The notes under the pieces: generated by a model | The model's database searches: none | Seen by the model: only the letters and a program-made list of their open reading frames with translations | Told to the model about the DNA's origin: nothing | In this document: one piece after another, positions 27,790 to 36,295 of the stretch | Layout: each line of letters begins with the position of its first letter | How positions within the stretch are numbered: position 1 is the first letter of the stretch | Position numbers and translations under genes: made by a program | NCBI RefSeq assembly: GCF_900113025.1 | Contig: NZ_FONT01000011.1 | Span: forward strand, 1 to 53,864 | Direction: 5' to 3' | DNA length: 53,864 nucleotides | Source of the DNA: Alteribacillus iranensis | Lineage (GTDB): Bacteria; Bacillota; Bacilli; Bacillales; Marinococcaceae

Positions 27790-29379
27790 ATGGAGGAAGT
27801 GAAGGGGCGGCGAAGCGGCTGGTGGAAAGGTGCCGTGTTTTTAACCCTAGCAGCTTTCATTGGTAAGATTTTGAGCGCTTTTTATCGTGTCCCTTACCAA
27901 AACATAACAGGAGATTTAGGTTATTACGTATACCAGCAAATTTATCCATTTTATGGGGCGGCTATGGTTGTATCTATGTATGGATTTCCTGTTCTCATAT
28001 CTAAACTGGTACTAGAGAAAGAACAGAAGCAACATTCATTGGCAGCTCAAGAAATTGCTTGGTCTGCTTTTTTCATTCTTTTGATTGCACATCTTCCCAT
28101 CGCTTTGGTTTTTATGGGAGGAGCAGGAATAATCGCAGGGTGGATGGGGGACAGTCAATTATTACTACCTCTGCGAATCATAGGGTGTGTCTTTTTTTTC
28201 ATCCCTTTTTATTCTGCACTGCGAGGATACTTCCAAGGAACAGGCAATATGAGTCCTACGGCAGTGTCTCATGTTATAGAGCAATTCGTTCGCGTAACAG
28301 CCATTTTATTGCTAGTGTGGCTAGTTGTCCGGTCGAATCTGGGCGCATATTCGGCTGGGACAGCGGCGGCTGTTGGTTCCATTGCGGGATGTGTAGCGGG
28401 CGTCAGTGTATTACTTTTTGCTACGAAAAAGAAGAGAGCCTCGTTCCGCCAATTGAATTGGAGTAACATTATAAATGGGATAAAGACGGAAAGCGGGACA
28501 TTATTGTCACAAGGATTATTCATTTGTCTTGGTTCTATGATCTTTATTCTATATCAGTTGGTTGACGCATTCTACGTGGCAAACGAGCTGGAAAACTCAG
28601 GGATGACAGCAATAGAAGCTCGAAAAATTAAAGGTCTGTTTGACAGGGGTCAACCTCTGATTCAATTCGGGACAGTCGCAGCCACTTCGATAGCGCTGAC
28701 GATGGTCCCGTTAATTAGCCAAGTCAGAGATAAACGTTTGGCGTGCCAGTATGCGAACTTAGCATTTCGTGTCAGTGTATTGCTAGGAAGCGCTGCTGCG
28801 ATTGGATTAGTGATCATCGCTGAGCCGGTTAATATTTTTTTGTTTGAAAATGACGAGGGTACGGGGATCCTCCGTATTCTTGCTTTTACATTAATATTTA
28901 GTGGTCCCGTATTTATCACTACTGCTGTCATGCAAGGCCATAATCATTTTAAAGTGCCAGCTATTTACTTAGGCGTCGGCTGGCTCGTTAAGCTTTTAGG
29001 AAATATAGTTCTCCTTCCTTTATTCGGGGTGAAAGGAGCGGCTGCGGCGACAGTAATGGGTATGTTTGTTACTGCAGTCTTTCATCTGTTGTTTATTTAT
29101 CGAAAGGGGTGGATGACTCCTCTGTCATTGAAATGGCTGGCAAAAGCTGGGGCAGCCCTCTTTCTGATGGCGGCTCTAGCTGGATCATCCATTTCCCTTG
29201 CCGGATTTGTAAATATGACCCGAACGACCAGTGCTATCTTGTCAATTGGAATAGTAATAGGCAGTGCCTTGATTTTTACACTGGCAGTATGGCATCTTTC
29301 ATTGTTCAGCGACGAAGAACGAAGGCTGCTGCCAGGAGCAAGGAAGTTGGAAGGTTTACGAAAAAGAAAGGAGAGATGA
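27790..29379 (+). CDS. yabM: Polysaccharide biosynthesis/flippase family membrane protein (YabM)
   Basis: A 529-residue integral membrane protein with about 14 hydrophobic segments, of the MATE-like PST/MurJ flippase superfamily. It is related to SpoVB and to B. subtilis YabM. The N-terminal GAVFLTLAAFIGKILSAFYR and GDLGYYVYQQIYPFYG are typical. The likely role is moving a lipid-linked sugar across the membrane; the cargo is unknown. ATG 27790 has AAAGGGAGA upstream. The frame stays open back to 27457, but only because it runs through repeat DNA. It is followed by yabN and rqcP in a tight run. Confidence 0.88.
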   Translation: MEEVKGRRSGWWKGAVFLTLAAFIGKILSAFYRVPYQNITGDLGYYVYQQIYPFYGAAMVVSMYGFPVLISKLVLEKEQKQHSLAAQEIAWSAFFILLIAHLPIALVFMGGAGIIAGWMGDSQLLLPLRIIGCVFFFIPFYSALRGYFQGTGNMSPTAVSHVIEQFVRVTAILLLVWLVVRSNLGAYSAGTAAAVGSIAGCVAGVSVLLFATKKKRASFRQLNWSNIINGIKTESGTLLSQGLFICLGSMIFILYQLVDAFYVANELENSGMTAIEARKIKGLFDRGQPLIQFGTVAATSIALTMVPLISQVRDKRLACQYANLAFRVSVLLGSAAAIGLVIIAEPVNIFLFENDEGTGILRILAFTLIFSGPVFITTAVMQGHNHFKVPAIYLGVGWLVKLLGNIVLLPLFGVKGAAAATVMGMFVTAVFHLLFIYRKGWMTPLSLKWLAKAGAALFLMAALAGSSISLAGFVNMTRTTSAILSIGIVIGSALIFTLAVWHLSLFSDEERRLLPGARKLEGLRKRKER

Positions 29380-29385
29380 CCAGGT

Positions 29386-30876
29386 ATGAGTGAAACGAAT
29401 AGAGAAATACCTTTCATCACCGTTATTGGCTTAGGTGCCGGTGACTTAGATCAAATGCCATTAGGTATTTATCGCACTCTTCAGCAAGCAAATCCTCTGT
29501 ACTTACGAACCGCTTCCCATCCTGTAGTACAGGAACTGGAAAGGGAAGGCATTACATTTTCAACTTTTGATGCAATATATGAGGAAGAGGAGGATTTTTC
29601 CGCGGTATATGAGAAAATCACAAGAACATTGTTAACGGAGGCAAATCGTCTTTCCCATATTTATTATGCCGTCCCTGGGCATCCTCTCACAGCAGAGATC
29701 ACCGTCCAACAGTTAATAGAATCAGAGGAAAAAGGAGATTTGCGGTTAGAGATCAAAGGAGGCCAAAGTTTTCTGGACCCCATGTTCACGGCATTGCGAA
29801 TAGATCCCAATGACGGCTTTCAACTGTTGGATGCTACTTCGATGCAACCAAACGACCTTATGTTACGTCAACACGTTATAGTAAGTCAGGTGTACGATGC
29901 GATGATTGCCTCAGACGTAAAATTGACCTTAATGGAAAAATATCCGGATGATTATGAAGTAACTCTGGTCACAGCCGCTGGTACCAAGGAGGAGACATTA
30001 AAAAAAATGCCTCTCTTTGAACTGGATCGGGAAGCGTATGTAAACAACCTAACAGCTTTGTATATTCCGCCTGTTACAGAGGTTGCGTCTCTTTATCGTG
30101 AATTTGCCACATTGCGACATGTCATTGCAACTCTCCGCGGTCCGGACGGATGTCCATGGGACAAGAAACAGACACATGAATCTTTAAAAAAGTATTTGAT
30201 TGAAGAAACGTATGAAGTAATAGATGCAATCGATGAAAAAGATGATGAGCATTTAATAGAAGAACTGGGGGACGTTCTGCTGCAAGTCTTACTGCATGCA
30301 CAAATTGGAGAAGACGAAGGTTATTTCACGATGGAAGATGTCATTGAAACATTGACCGCAAAAATGATACGACGTCATCCTCACGTGTTCGGAGACCAAG
30401 AGGCAGATACTGCAGAAGATGTCACGAATAATTGGGAAGCCATTAAGAAAAAAGAAAAAGGTTCTCAAGGTGAATCGTTGCTACACCCCATCTCTCCTTC
30501 TTTACCTGCTTTAATTCAGGCTTACGAATTGCAGAAGACAGCGGCAAAAGTGGGGTTCGATTGGAATGACGATGCTCCTATGTGGAAAAAGTTCCACGAA
30601 GAGCTGGCAGAATGGTTGACGGAACTAAAAAATGGTGATCAGAAATCCATAAAAAAGGAATTTGGAGATCTATTATTTGTGATAGTAAACCTTGGAAGGT
30701 TTTATAAATTGCAGCCAGAGGAATGTCTCCATATGACGAATCGTAAATTCAAAGATAGATTTCGCTATATTGAAAAAGCCCTTCAAGAACGAGGGAAGAT
30801 TCCTGAAGAAACGAGTCTAGCTGATATGGACCATTTTTGGGAAGAGGCAAAACAACAGGAAAGGAGAAACCAATGA
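29386..30876 (+). CDS. yabN: Tetrapyrrole-methylase / MazG fusion protein (YabN)
   Basis: A 496-residue two-domain protein. Residues about 1-225 form a SAM-dependent tetrapyrrole (corrin/porphyrin) methylase-like domain (FITVIGLGAGDLDQMPLGIYR, YYAVPGHPLTAE). Residues about 245-490 are a duplicated MazG nucleotide pyrophosphohydrolase; the first unit has EETYEVIDAID and EELGDVLLQVLLHA for metal binding. It probably clears damaged or excess NTPs; the methylase domain has no proven substrate. Its stop overlaps the rqcP start as ATGA. Confidence 0.93.
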   Translation: MSETNREIPFITVIGLGAGDLDQMPLGIYRTLQQANPLYLRTASHPVVQELEREGITFSTFDAIYEEEEDFSAVYEKITRTLLTEANRLSHIYYAVPGHPLTAEITVQQLIESEEKGDLRLEIKGGQSFLDPMFTALRIDPNDGFQLLDATSMQPNDLMLRQHVIVSQVYDAMIASDVKLTLMEKYPDDYEVTLVTAAGTKEETLKKMPLFELDREAYVNNLTALYIPPVTEVASLYREFATLRHVIATLRGPDGCPWDKKQTHESLKKYLIEETYEVIDAIDEKDDEHLIEELGDVLLQVLLHAQIGEDEGYFTMEDVIETLTAKMIRRHPHVFGDQEADTAEDVTNNWEAIKKKEKGSQGESLLHPISPSLPALIQAYELQKTAAKVGFDWNDDAPMWKKFHEELAEWLTELKNGDQKSIKKEFGDLLFVIVNLGRFYKLQPEECLHMTNRKFKDRFRYIEKALQERGKIPEETSLADMDHFWEEAKQQERRNQ

Positions 30877-31139
30877 GAGTAGATAAATTTTTAAAAGTGT
30901 CACGATTGATCAAGCGCAGAACATTAGCCAAGGAAGTCGCTTCTCAAGGCAGAATTACCGTAAATGGTCACCAGGCGAAAGCCGGGACAGAGGTTGCTGC
31001 AGGAGATGAGCTAACTATCCGATTTGCTACGAAACGTATTACCGTGAAGATTAACGAGATAAAAGAAACAACAAAAAAAGACGAAGCGGAGTCCATGTAT
31101 ACGGTCATCAAGGAAGAAAAAATAGCTGCCAATGATTAA
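30873..31139 (+). CDS. rqcP: RqcP (YabO), S4-domain ribosome quality-control factor
   Basis: An 88-residue protein with one S4 RNA-binding domain: MRVDKFLKVSRLIKRRTLAKE, RITVNGHQAKAG. It is related to Hsp15. In B. subtilis it binds stalled 50S subunits with RqcH and helps add C-terminal alanine tails. ATG 30873 lies in the ATGA overlap with yabN and has AAAGGAG upstream; the frame extends back to 30837 without a site. It ends the yabM-yabN-rqcP run. Confidence 0.93.
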   Translation: MRVDKFLKVSRLIKRRTLAKEVASQGRITVNGHQAKAGTEVAAGDELTIRFATKRITVKINEIKETTKKDEAESMYTVIKEEKIAAND

Positions 31140-31212
31140 ACTATTGTAAGAGATGGAGAGGGCGTTTCTTTTCCCCCTCTGATAATAAAGTAGATTTTCT
31201 ACTACTAACTTT

Positions 31213-31242
31213 GAATATGATCTCATATAAATGGGATACAAG
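31213..31242 (+). promoter_or_regulatory. Possible sigma-E promoter of yabP
   Basis: GAATAT (31213-31218), 16-base spacer, GATACAAG (31235-31242), near the sigma-E pattern ATATT with CATACAMT. yabP and yabQ are sigma-E genes in B. subtilis. Confidence 0.5.
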
Positions 31243-31260
31243 CGTGAGAAGGAGTGTGGA

Positions 31261-31560
31261 ATGATGGCTTTTGGAGAAGAGCATACCTCCCAACGTTCTC
31301 AAGTATCCCATGATGTGATTTTAAAAGGCAGAAAAAGTTTGGAGATCACGGGTGTCAAAGAAGTAGAAAGCTTTGATAATGAGGAGTTTCTATTAGAAAC
31401 CGTTTTAGGGTATTTGTCTGTACGCGGCCATAACTTGCATATGAAGAATTTGGATGTAAATGAGGGCGTTGTATCGATTGAAGGGAAAGTGGATGATCTA
31501 GTGTATGTGGATCAGACAAGCAGTAAAACTAAGGGATTTATGGGGAAGCTGTTTAAGTGA
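31261..31560 (+). CDS. yabP: Spore cortex/coat assembly protein YabP
   Basis: A 99-residue member of the YabP/YqfC family. KSLEITGVKEVESFDNEEFLLETVLGYLSVRGHNLHMKNLDV is the family core, and it ends KGFMGKLFK. It is made in the mother cell during sporulation in B. subtilis and is needed with yabQ for normal spores. ATG 31261 (or 31264) follows AAGGAG at 31249-31254. Its stop overlaps the yabQ start as GTGA. Confidence 0.92.
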   Translation: MMAFGEEHTSQRSQVSHDVILKGRKSLEITGVKEVESFDNEEFLLETVLGYLSVRGHNLHMKNLDVNEGVVSIEGKVDDLVYVDQTSSKTKGFMGKLFK

Positions 31561-32135
31561 GTCTCACTGTTCAATTTCAAACCATGTTTGCGATGATCGT
31601 TATGGGCACGGTGATCGGAATAAATATTGATGTGTATCACCGGCTCACCCTTACTTCGATACGTACGCTGTGGATGAGAGCAGTATGGGACATTGTCTTT
31701 TGGTTAGCACAGGCTCTTCTTGTATTTTATGTGTTGCTCCATATGAATGAGGGGGAGCTTAGAATTTATGTTTATCTCGGATTACTTTTCGGGTTTCTTC
31801 TCTACCGGAAAAGTGGGAGACGAACATTCTTAAAGATAATGGAAAGGGCTATTGCTTTTTTTCATTGGATGTGGCGGACGTTTTGTGGCGTGCTTCGTGT
31901 TTTGATTGTTCTTCCAATAAAATTCATATTGAAACAAATCACAACCTTAGGTATGATAGGAATAACCCTTATCATTTCTCTCTTAAAGCTCTTATCAAAT
32001 ATTCTACTTTTCCCTTTAAAGGTTACAGGACGTTTACTTTTTCCAATTTTCAAACGTTTTGTTCCGGCCATTGTCGTAACCACTATAAAAAAATACTTTT
32101 ATATTTTACGCTATTGGGGTAAGAGGAAAAAGTGA
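31557..32135 (+). CDS. yabQ: Spore cortex biosynthesis membrane protein YabQ
   Basis: A 192-residue membrane protein. Hydrophobic segments lie near residues 6-24, 43-62, 68-82, 107-122 and 130-155, with a very basic C-terminus (YWGKRKK). It matches YabQ, needed for cortex formation and located at the forespore outer membrane in B. subtilis. The GTG start overlaps the yabP stop (GTGA), so translation is probably coupled. divIC follows after 27 bases. Confidence 0.9.
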   Translation: MSLTVQFQTMFAMIVMGTVIGINIDVYHRLTLTSIRTLWMRAVWDIVFWLAQALLVFYVLLHMNEGELRIYVYLGLLFGFLLYRKSGRRTFLKIMERAIAFFHWMWRTFCGVLRVLIVLPIKFILKQITTLGMIGITLIISLLKLLSNILLFPLKVTGRLLFPIFKRFVPAIVVTTIKKYFYILRYWGKRKK

Positions 32136-32162
32136 ATCTATATATAGACGGGGTGGTTTCTA

Positions 32163-32549
32163 TTGTTATCTGAGAAAAAGAAAGTTACAGAAATTAATCA
32201 ACCCTACGTCAAGAAGCAAGCTAGAGAACAAGAGAGGCTGCAGGCAATCGCGGAAAAACACCGACGCGGCCTCATCCGCCGTCTCACCGCTCTTGGGATT
32301 ACCGGGGTCGCCATTGCTGTAGTGTTTACTGTTATTTTAGTGTCCCAATGGTCTATGCTTGAAGCAAAAAAGACAGAAAGAGCAGCCTTAGAAACACAGC
32401 TTGAAGAACTTCAGGCGGAGGAAAGTCGTTTAAAACAAGAAGTGCAAAACTACAATGATTTAGACTACATAGCTGAAATTGCACGTCGGGATTATTATTT
32501 AACAAAGCCGGGAGAAACGTTGTTTAAACTACCAGAACCAACAGATTGA
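32163..32549 (+). CDS. divIC: Cell division protein DivIC (FtsB-like)
   Basis: A 128-residue bitopic protein. A basic cytoplasmic N-terminus of about 40 residues is followed by one membrane segment (about 41-60). An external coiled coil follows (about 63-100), then DYIAEIARRDYYLTKPGETLFKLP, the conserved FtsB/DivIC end. It forms part of the divisome complex with FtsL and DivIB. The start is TTG 32163 with GGGGTGG in front. A sigma-A promoter for yabR overlaps its stop codon. Confidence 0.94.
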   Translation: MLSEKKKVTEINQPYVKKQAREQERLQAIAEKHRRGLIRRLTALGITGVAIAVVFTVILVSQWSMLEAKKTERAALETQLEELQAEESRLKQEVQNYNDLDYIAEIARRDYYLTKPGETLFKLPEPTD

Positions 32550-32575
32550 CACTTTTTTTACAGTTCGAGTATAAT
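32546..32575 (+). promoter_or_regulatory. Sigma-A promoter of yabR
   Basis: TTGACA (32546-32551), 18-base spacer, TATAAT (32570-32575), with both hexamers at consensus. Confidence 0.85.
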
Positions 32576-32644
32576 AATATTAATTTGATGACCTGTAACA
32601 TTCAGCTATTGAATGTTTAGAAAACAAGGAGGATCTTTTAGTAA

Positions 32645-33064
32645 ATGTCAATTGAAGTAGGCAGCAAGGTGCAAGGTAAGGTCACGGGCATTACTAATTT
32701 CGGAGCTTTCGTTGAGCTTCCGGATGGTAAAACAGGCCTCGTCCATATTAGTGAAGTAGCAGACAAGTATGTGGAAGATATTAATCAGTTTCTTAGCGTG
32801 GGCGATGAGGTCACCGTAAAAGTAATGAAAGTAGAGGACGATGGCAAAATCGGTCTCTCTATCCGGAAGGCTCAGGAGCGTCCGAAGGAAGAACGTCAAC
32901 GTGGTGGTGACCGACGTGGCCAAGGTAAAAAGCCACGTACTCAGCAACGTCCCTTGTCTTTTGAAGAAAAAATGAACCGTTTTATGAAAGACAGCGAGGA
33001 AAGACTATCCTCCTTGCGCAAACAAACGGATTCTAAAAGAGGGGGACGCGGTTCTAGAAGATAG
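32645..33064 (+). CDS. yabR: S1 RNA-binding domain protein YabR
   Basis: A 139-residue protein. Residues about 5-75 are one S1/OB-fold domain (GSKVQGKVTGITNFGAFVEL, GLVHISEVADKYVEDI, KVMKVEDDGKIGLSIR). A basic, Arg/Gly-rich tail follows (GGDRRGQGKK, GGRGSRR) and probably aids RNA binding. The family is general stress protein 13-like; its precise target is not known to me. CAAGGAGGATC precedes the ATG. It has its own strong promoter and a hairpin terminator. Confidence 0.93.
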   Translation: MSIEVGSKVQGKVTGITNFGAFVELPDGKTGLVHISEVADKYVEDINQFLSVGDEVTVKVMKVEDDGKIGLSIRKAQERPKEERQRGGDRRGQGKKPRTQQRPLSFEEKMNRFMKDSEERLSSLRKQTDSKRGGRGSRR

Positions 33065-33089
33065 GCTTGCTGTCCAATGTAATAAATGC

Positions 33090-33139
33090 ATGAAGCTGTC
33101 TGAGCAGAATAATTTGCAAAGACAGCTTTCTTATTTAAG
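33090..33139 (+). terminator. Hairpin after yabR
   Basis: GAAGCTGTCT pairs with AGACAGCTTTC around a loop of about 20 bases. The tail TTCTTATTTAA is only moderately T-rich. Confidence 0.65.
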
Positions 33140-33151
33140 AGTTAAAAAGGG

Positions 33152-33180
33152 TTGACGAGTTGTCTTCCCCAGTATATAAT
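33152..33180 (+). promoter_or_regulatory. tRNA-Met promoter
   Basis: TTGACG (33152-33157), 17-base spacer, TATAAT (33175-33180), twenty bases before the tRNA. Confidence 0.85.
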
Positions 33181-33199
33181 CATCACTGTTGCCATATAT

Positions 33200-33276
33200 G
33201 GCGGTGTAGCTCAGCTGGCTAGAGCGTACGGTTCATACCCGTGAGGTCGGGGGTTCGATCCCCTCCGCCGCTACCA
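33200..33276 (+). tRNA. tRNA-Met (anticodon CAT), elongator type
   Basis: A 77-base tRNA with encoded CCA. The acceptor GGCGGTG pairs with CGCCGCT, the D stem is GCTC/GAGC, the anticodon loop TTCATAC gives anticodon CAT, and the T arm is GGGGG-TTCGATC-CCCTC. An initiator would carry an unpaired first base, and tRNA-Ile2(CAT), the TilS substrate, has a different acceptor, so elongator Met is most likely. B. subtilis has a tRNA-Met at the same place followed by tRNA-Glu; no tRNA-Glu follows here. Confidence 0.95.
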
Positions 33277-33301
33277 TATATTAATCACTTACATACGAAA
33301 T

Positions 33302-33337
33302 GAGACCTGGTTCGGAAACGGACCAGGTTTTTTTGGC
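33302..33337 (+). terminator. Terminator after tRNA-Met
   Basis: GACCTGGTTC pairs with GGACCAGGTT around GGAAAC, followed by seven T. Confidence 0.92.
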
Positions 33338-33648
33338 TCTGTACTAAATGTAGGATTGATTTTCCATTCTCTATTAAGACACTTCCATTCTTTTTATGGT
33401 TAGCGTATCTTTTACAGACTGATGGCAAACTTCTTCTTTTCTAAAAATTCTTTCTCAAACGTTAGAGCATGTGCTTCATTTTTCAATAGAGTCTTCCACA
33501 ATTCTTCCTTATTTCCCCCTACGTTTGCTGTTGATAAATGTATTGTTTTGCCTTTCTTCATTATCCCATTCACCATCGAGGTTATCGTAACAGGCATTGT
33601 CAGCTTTTTGGAAAACGTCGAAGAATTTTTTTTGGCACTTCGGTTATT
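33338..33648. other. Spacer between tRNA-Met and spoIIE; no confident gene
   Basis: A 61-codon frame on the minus strand (33412-33597) contains protein-like sequence (IHLSTANVGGNKEELW), but has no ribosome binding site and no family I recognise. A + strand frame (33422-33652) looks like its shadow. Possible Spo0A boxes near the right end belong to the spoIIE promoter. Confidence 0.4.
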
Positions 33649-33681
33649 TTGACAAACATTTAAGAATACAACCGATATACT
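33616..33681 (+). promoter_or_regulatory. Spo0A-type spoIIE promoter with 21-bp spacing
   Basis: TTGACA (33649-33654) and TATACT (33676-33681) are 21 bases apart, too far for normal sigma-A use. A 0A-box-like CGTCGAA lies near 33616, and the TTGACA region read in reverse (TGTCAAA) resembles another box. B. subtilis spoIIE has the same unusual 21-bp arrangement, with Spo0A~P helping sigma-A. Confidence 0.7.
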
Positions 33682-33712
33682 AATCTCTAAAATGATATCA
33701 CAGGTGGTGGAT

Positions 33713-36214
33713 ATGATGTTTCAAAAGGAGATGACAAGAGAGGCTCAAGAGACAGTACCAGTATGGGAAATGGTATGGGGGAAAATGAAACAAGCTGTAC
33801 AGAGAAGCAAAGAACAATCATTAAAAGGATTAGAAACGGTTTTTATTAAATGGGGAGGCATTCTATTTATTATTGGTGTCCTGTTAGGACGAGCTGTTTT
33901 GTTGGCAGAACTTTTTCCATTTGCGCTGCCTTTCTTCGCGGCTGTCTATGCATGGAAAAAAGAAAAAAGTGTCATTGCTGCTGCAGGTGTAGCGGTCGGT
34001 ACATTTTCGGGAGCTGTATGGCACGGTGCTTTTATAATTGCAGGCATCGCCGGTTTTTTAGTCCTGTATGAATGGCTTAAAAGATATGTAAACAAGATGA
34101 GCTGGGCCTTGCCGGCGGCAGTGTTCATCGCAACTATCACAGCGCGAGCGAGCACCGTTTGGCTCGCAGAAGGGACGATGACATCATATACCCTTATTAT
34201 GGTTGGGGTAGAAGCGGGTCTTAGTTTTATCCTTACAATGATATTTTTACAAAGCATGCCATTGTTGGTCACGAAAAAGCGGAGGAAGGCATTAAAGCAT
34301 GAGGAAATTATATGCTTCATCATCCTATTGGCCTCTATTATGACAGGAGCGATTGGTTGGGTCATATACGGAATGGCTGCTGAACACACCTTGGCTCGTT
34401 ATCTAGTTTTGCTATTCGCCTATACGGGCGGAGCGGCATTAGGTGCCTCGGTTGGTGTTATTGCCGGACTGGTTCTCAGCTTGGCTTCGGTCGCTAATTT
34501 ATACCAAATGAGTTTACTTGCTTTTGCTGGTCTGTTAGGGGGGCTGCTAAAAGAAGGTAAAAAGTGGGGAGTAAGCATTGGTCTTCTCATCGGAACTGCT
34601 CTTATTGCTCTTTATGGTGATGGTATGAGTGGAATAAATCTGACTCTTGCAGAATCGGCAGTAGCGATCGGTTTGTTTTTATTAACCCCGCGTGCGATTA
34701 CGTCTTTCATAGAGAAATATATTCCCGGAACGCCGGAATATGCAAGAGAACAGCAAAAGCATGCTCAAAAAGTAAAGGAGCTGACAGCCACGAAAGTAGG
34801 TCAATTTTCTGAATTATTTCACACGTTATCCAAAAGTTTTGTAGCAAAGCCGTTATCCGGAGAGCCCGGTGGTGGGTATGTAAGTAACCAAGATGAATTG
34901 TTGAGTCAGATCACAGAAAAAACATGCCAGACGTGTTTTCGGAAGGAAACGTGCTGGGTAAAAGAATTTCGAAAAACATATGACGGAATGGATGCAATGC
35001 TTTATGAACTGGAACACGAGGGGAAAATACATTCCCGGACGAAAAATCAATGGAAAAAACATTGCCACTACCATAAAAGAATGGCGAATGTCATGGAAGA
35101 GGTAATGAAAAACGAACAAGCGCAGCGAACATTACGGGAACAAATGGACGAAAGCCGGCAATTGGTTGCAGATCAATTGAAGGGAGTATCTGTTATTATG
35201 GAAGATTTTGCACGAGAGATACAAAGAGAACAGGAGGCCCACTATTGGCAGGAGGAACAAATTTATGAAGCTCTTCATGATGCAGGGCTTGATATTGGTC
35301 ATGTTGATATTTACCGGCTGGATGAAGGGAATGTAGAAATAGAGATGAGTGTACCTAAAGAGGGAGGATCCGATCACGCGGAGAAAATTATTGCTCCTAT
35401 GCTGTCAGACATATTAAAAGAGCATATTATCACAGAAAAGGAAGAAGGGTATGATAATATATCGGAATATTCTAATTTTAAATTCGTCTCGGCCCGAGAT
35501 TTCGTCGTCGACACCGGTTTGGCTTCTGTAGCAAAAGGGGGAGGATTCATATCGGGAGACAGTCATGCTGCTATTGACATAGGAACAGGGAAATTTGCGA
35601 TTGCTATTAGCGACGGTATGGGAAGCGGGGAAAAAGCACATAGAGAAAGCAGCTCAGCACTGCAAATATTACAGACTATTTTATCATCAGGAATGGATGA
35701 ATCTACAGCCATTCGTTCCGTCAACTCTATTTTAAGTCTCCGTTCTTCGGAAGAAACATTTTCCACCCTTGACTTGGCAATGGTGGATTTAAAAGACGCA
35801 AGCAGTAAATTTATTAAAATTGGGTCTGTTCCAAGTTTCATTAAACGCGGAGGGAAGATGAAGCAAATCGAGGCTAGCAATTTACCAATCGGTATGATGG
35901 AGCATGCTGAAATTGAAATGATTGAGGAACAGCTTCAAGACGGGGACATGCTGGTGATGATTAGCGATGGAATTTTAGAGATTCCGGGACCTATTGAAAA
36001 TACAGAGATGTGGGTGAAACGTATGATTGCTCAAATTGATACAAACGACCCGCAGGAGCTGGCAGACTTATTATTAGAACGTGTGATGAGAATGTCTCAT
36101 GGGGAGATTCATGACGACATGACAATCATGGCAGCTAAGATAAGCCGTAACATGCCGAAGTGGGCGGCCATACCTGTCAGGAAAACAGTGCCGTTAAAGA
36201 GAAAAAGAGCATGA
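33713..36214 (+). CDS. spoIIE: Stage II sporulation protein E (PP2C phosphatase)
   Basis: An 833-residue membrane phosphatase. About ten hydrophobic segments fill residues 40-320. A middle region with cysteines (CQTCFRKETCW) contacts FtsZ in B. subtilis. A PP2C domain covers about 590-820, with metal-binding Asp residues in ISDGMGSGEKA, SDGILEIPG and HDDMTIM. It dephosphorylates SpoIIAA, releasing sigma-F in the forespore, and helps shift the septum to the pole. ATG 33713 follows AGGTGG; the frame start at 33692 would lie almost at the transcription start point. Confidence 0.96.
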   Translation: MMFQKEMTREAQETVPVWEMVWGKMKQAVQRSKEQSLKGLETVFIKWGGILFIIGVLLGRAVLLAELFPFALPFFAAVYAWKKEKSVIAAAGVAVGTFSGAVWHGAFIIAGIAGFLVLYEWLKRYVNKMSWALPAAVFIATITARASTVWLAEGTMTSYTLIMVGVEAGLSFILTMIFLQSMPLLVTKKRRKALKHEEIICFIILLASIMTGAIGWVIYGMAAEHTLARYLVLLFAYTGGAALGASVGVIAGLVLSLASVANLYQMSLLAFAGLLGGLLKEGKKWGVSIGLLIGTALIALYGDGMSGINLTLAESAVAIGLFLLTPRAITSFIEKYIPGTPEYAREQQKHAQKVKELTATKVGQFSELFHTLSKSFVAKPLSGEPGGGYVSNQDELLSQITEKTCQTCFRKETCWVKEFRKTYDGMDAMLYELEHEGKIHSRTKNQWKKHCHYHKRMANVMEEVMKNEQAQRTLREQMDESRQLVADQLKGVSVIMEDFAREIQREQEAHYWQEEQIYEALHDAGLDIGHVDIYRLDEGNVEIEMSVPKEGGSDHAEKIIAPMLSDILKEHIITEKEEGYDNISEYSNFKFVSARDFVVDTGLASVAKGGGFISGDSHAAIDIGTGKFAIAISDGMGSGEKAHRESSSALQILQTILSSGMDESTAIRSVNSILSLRSSEETFSTLDLAMVDLKDASSKFIKIGSVPSFIKRGGKMKQIEASNLPIGMMEHAEIEMIEEQLQDGDMLVMISDGILEIPGPIENTEMWVKRMIAQIDTNDPQELADLLLERVMRMSHGEIHDDMTIMAAKISRNMPKWAAIPVRKTVPLKRKRA

Positions 36215-36295
36215 AAAGCTGTTTTTTCTTTTGGTATAACTTTCCGAAAGTCTGTCAAAAATGGGAGTACTACAAATGATGGAGGGGGACTTGGT

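Noticed and set aside
33200-33276. tRNA-Ile2 (CAT, lysidine substrate of TilS) instead of tRNA-Met
   Set aside because: The acceptor stem and body match the elongator tRNA-Met at the same place in B. subtilis; Ile2 has a different acceptor sequence.
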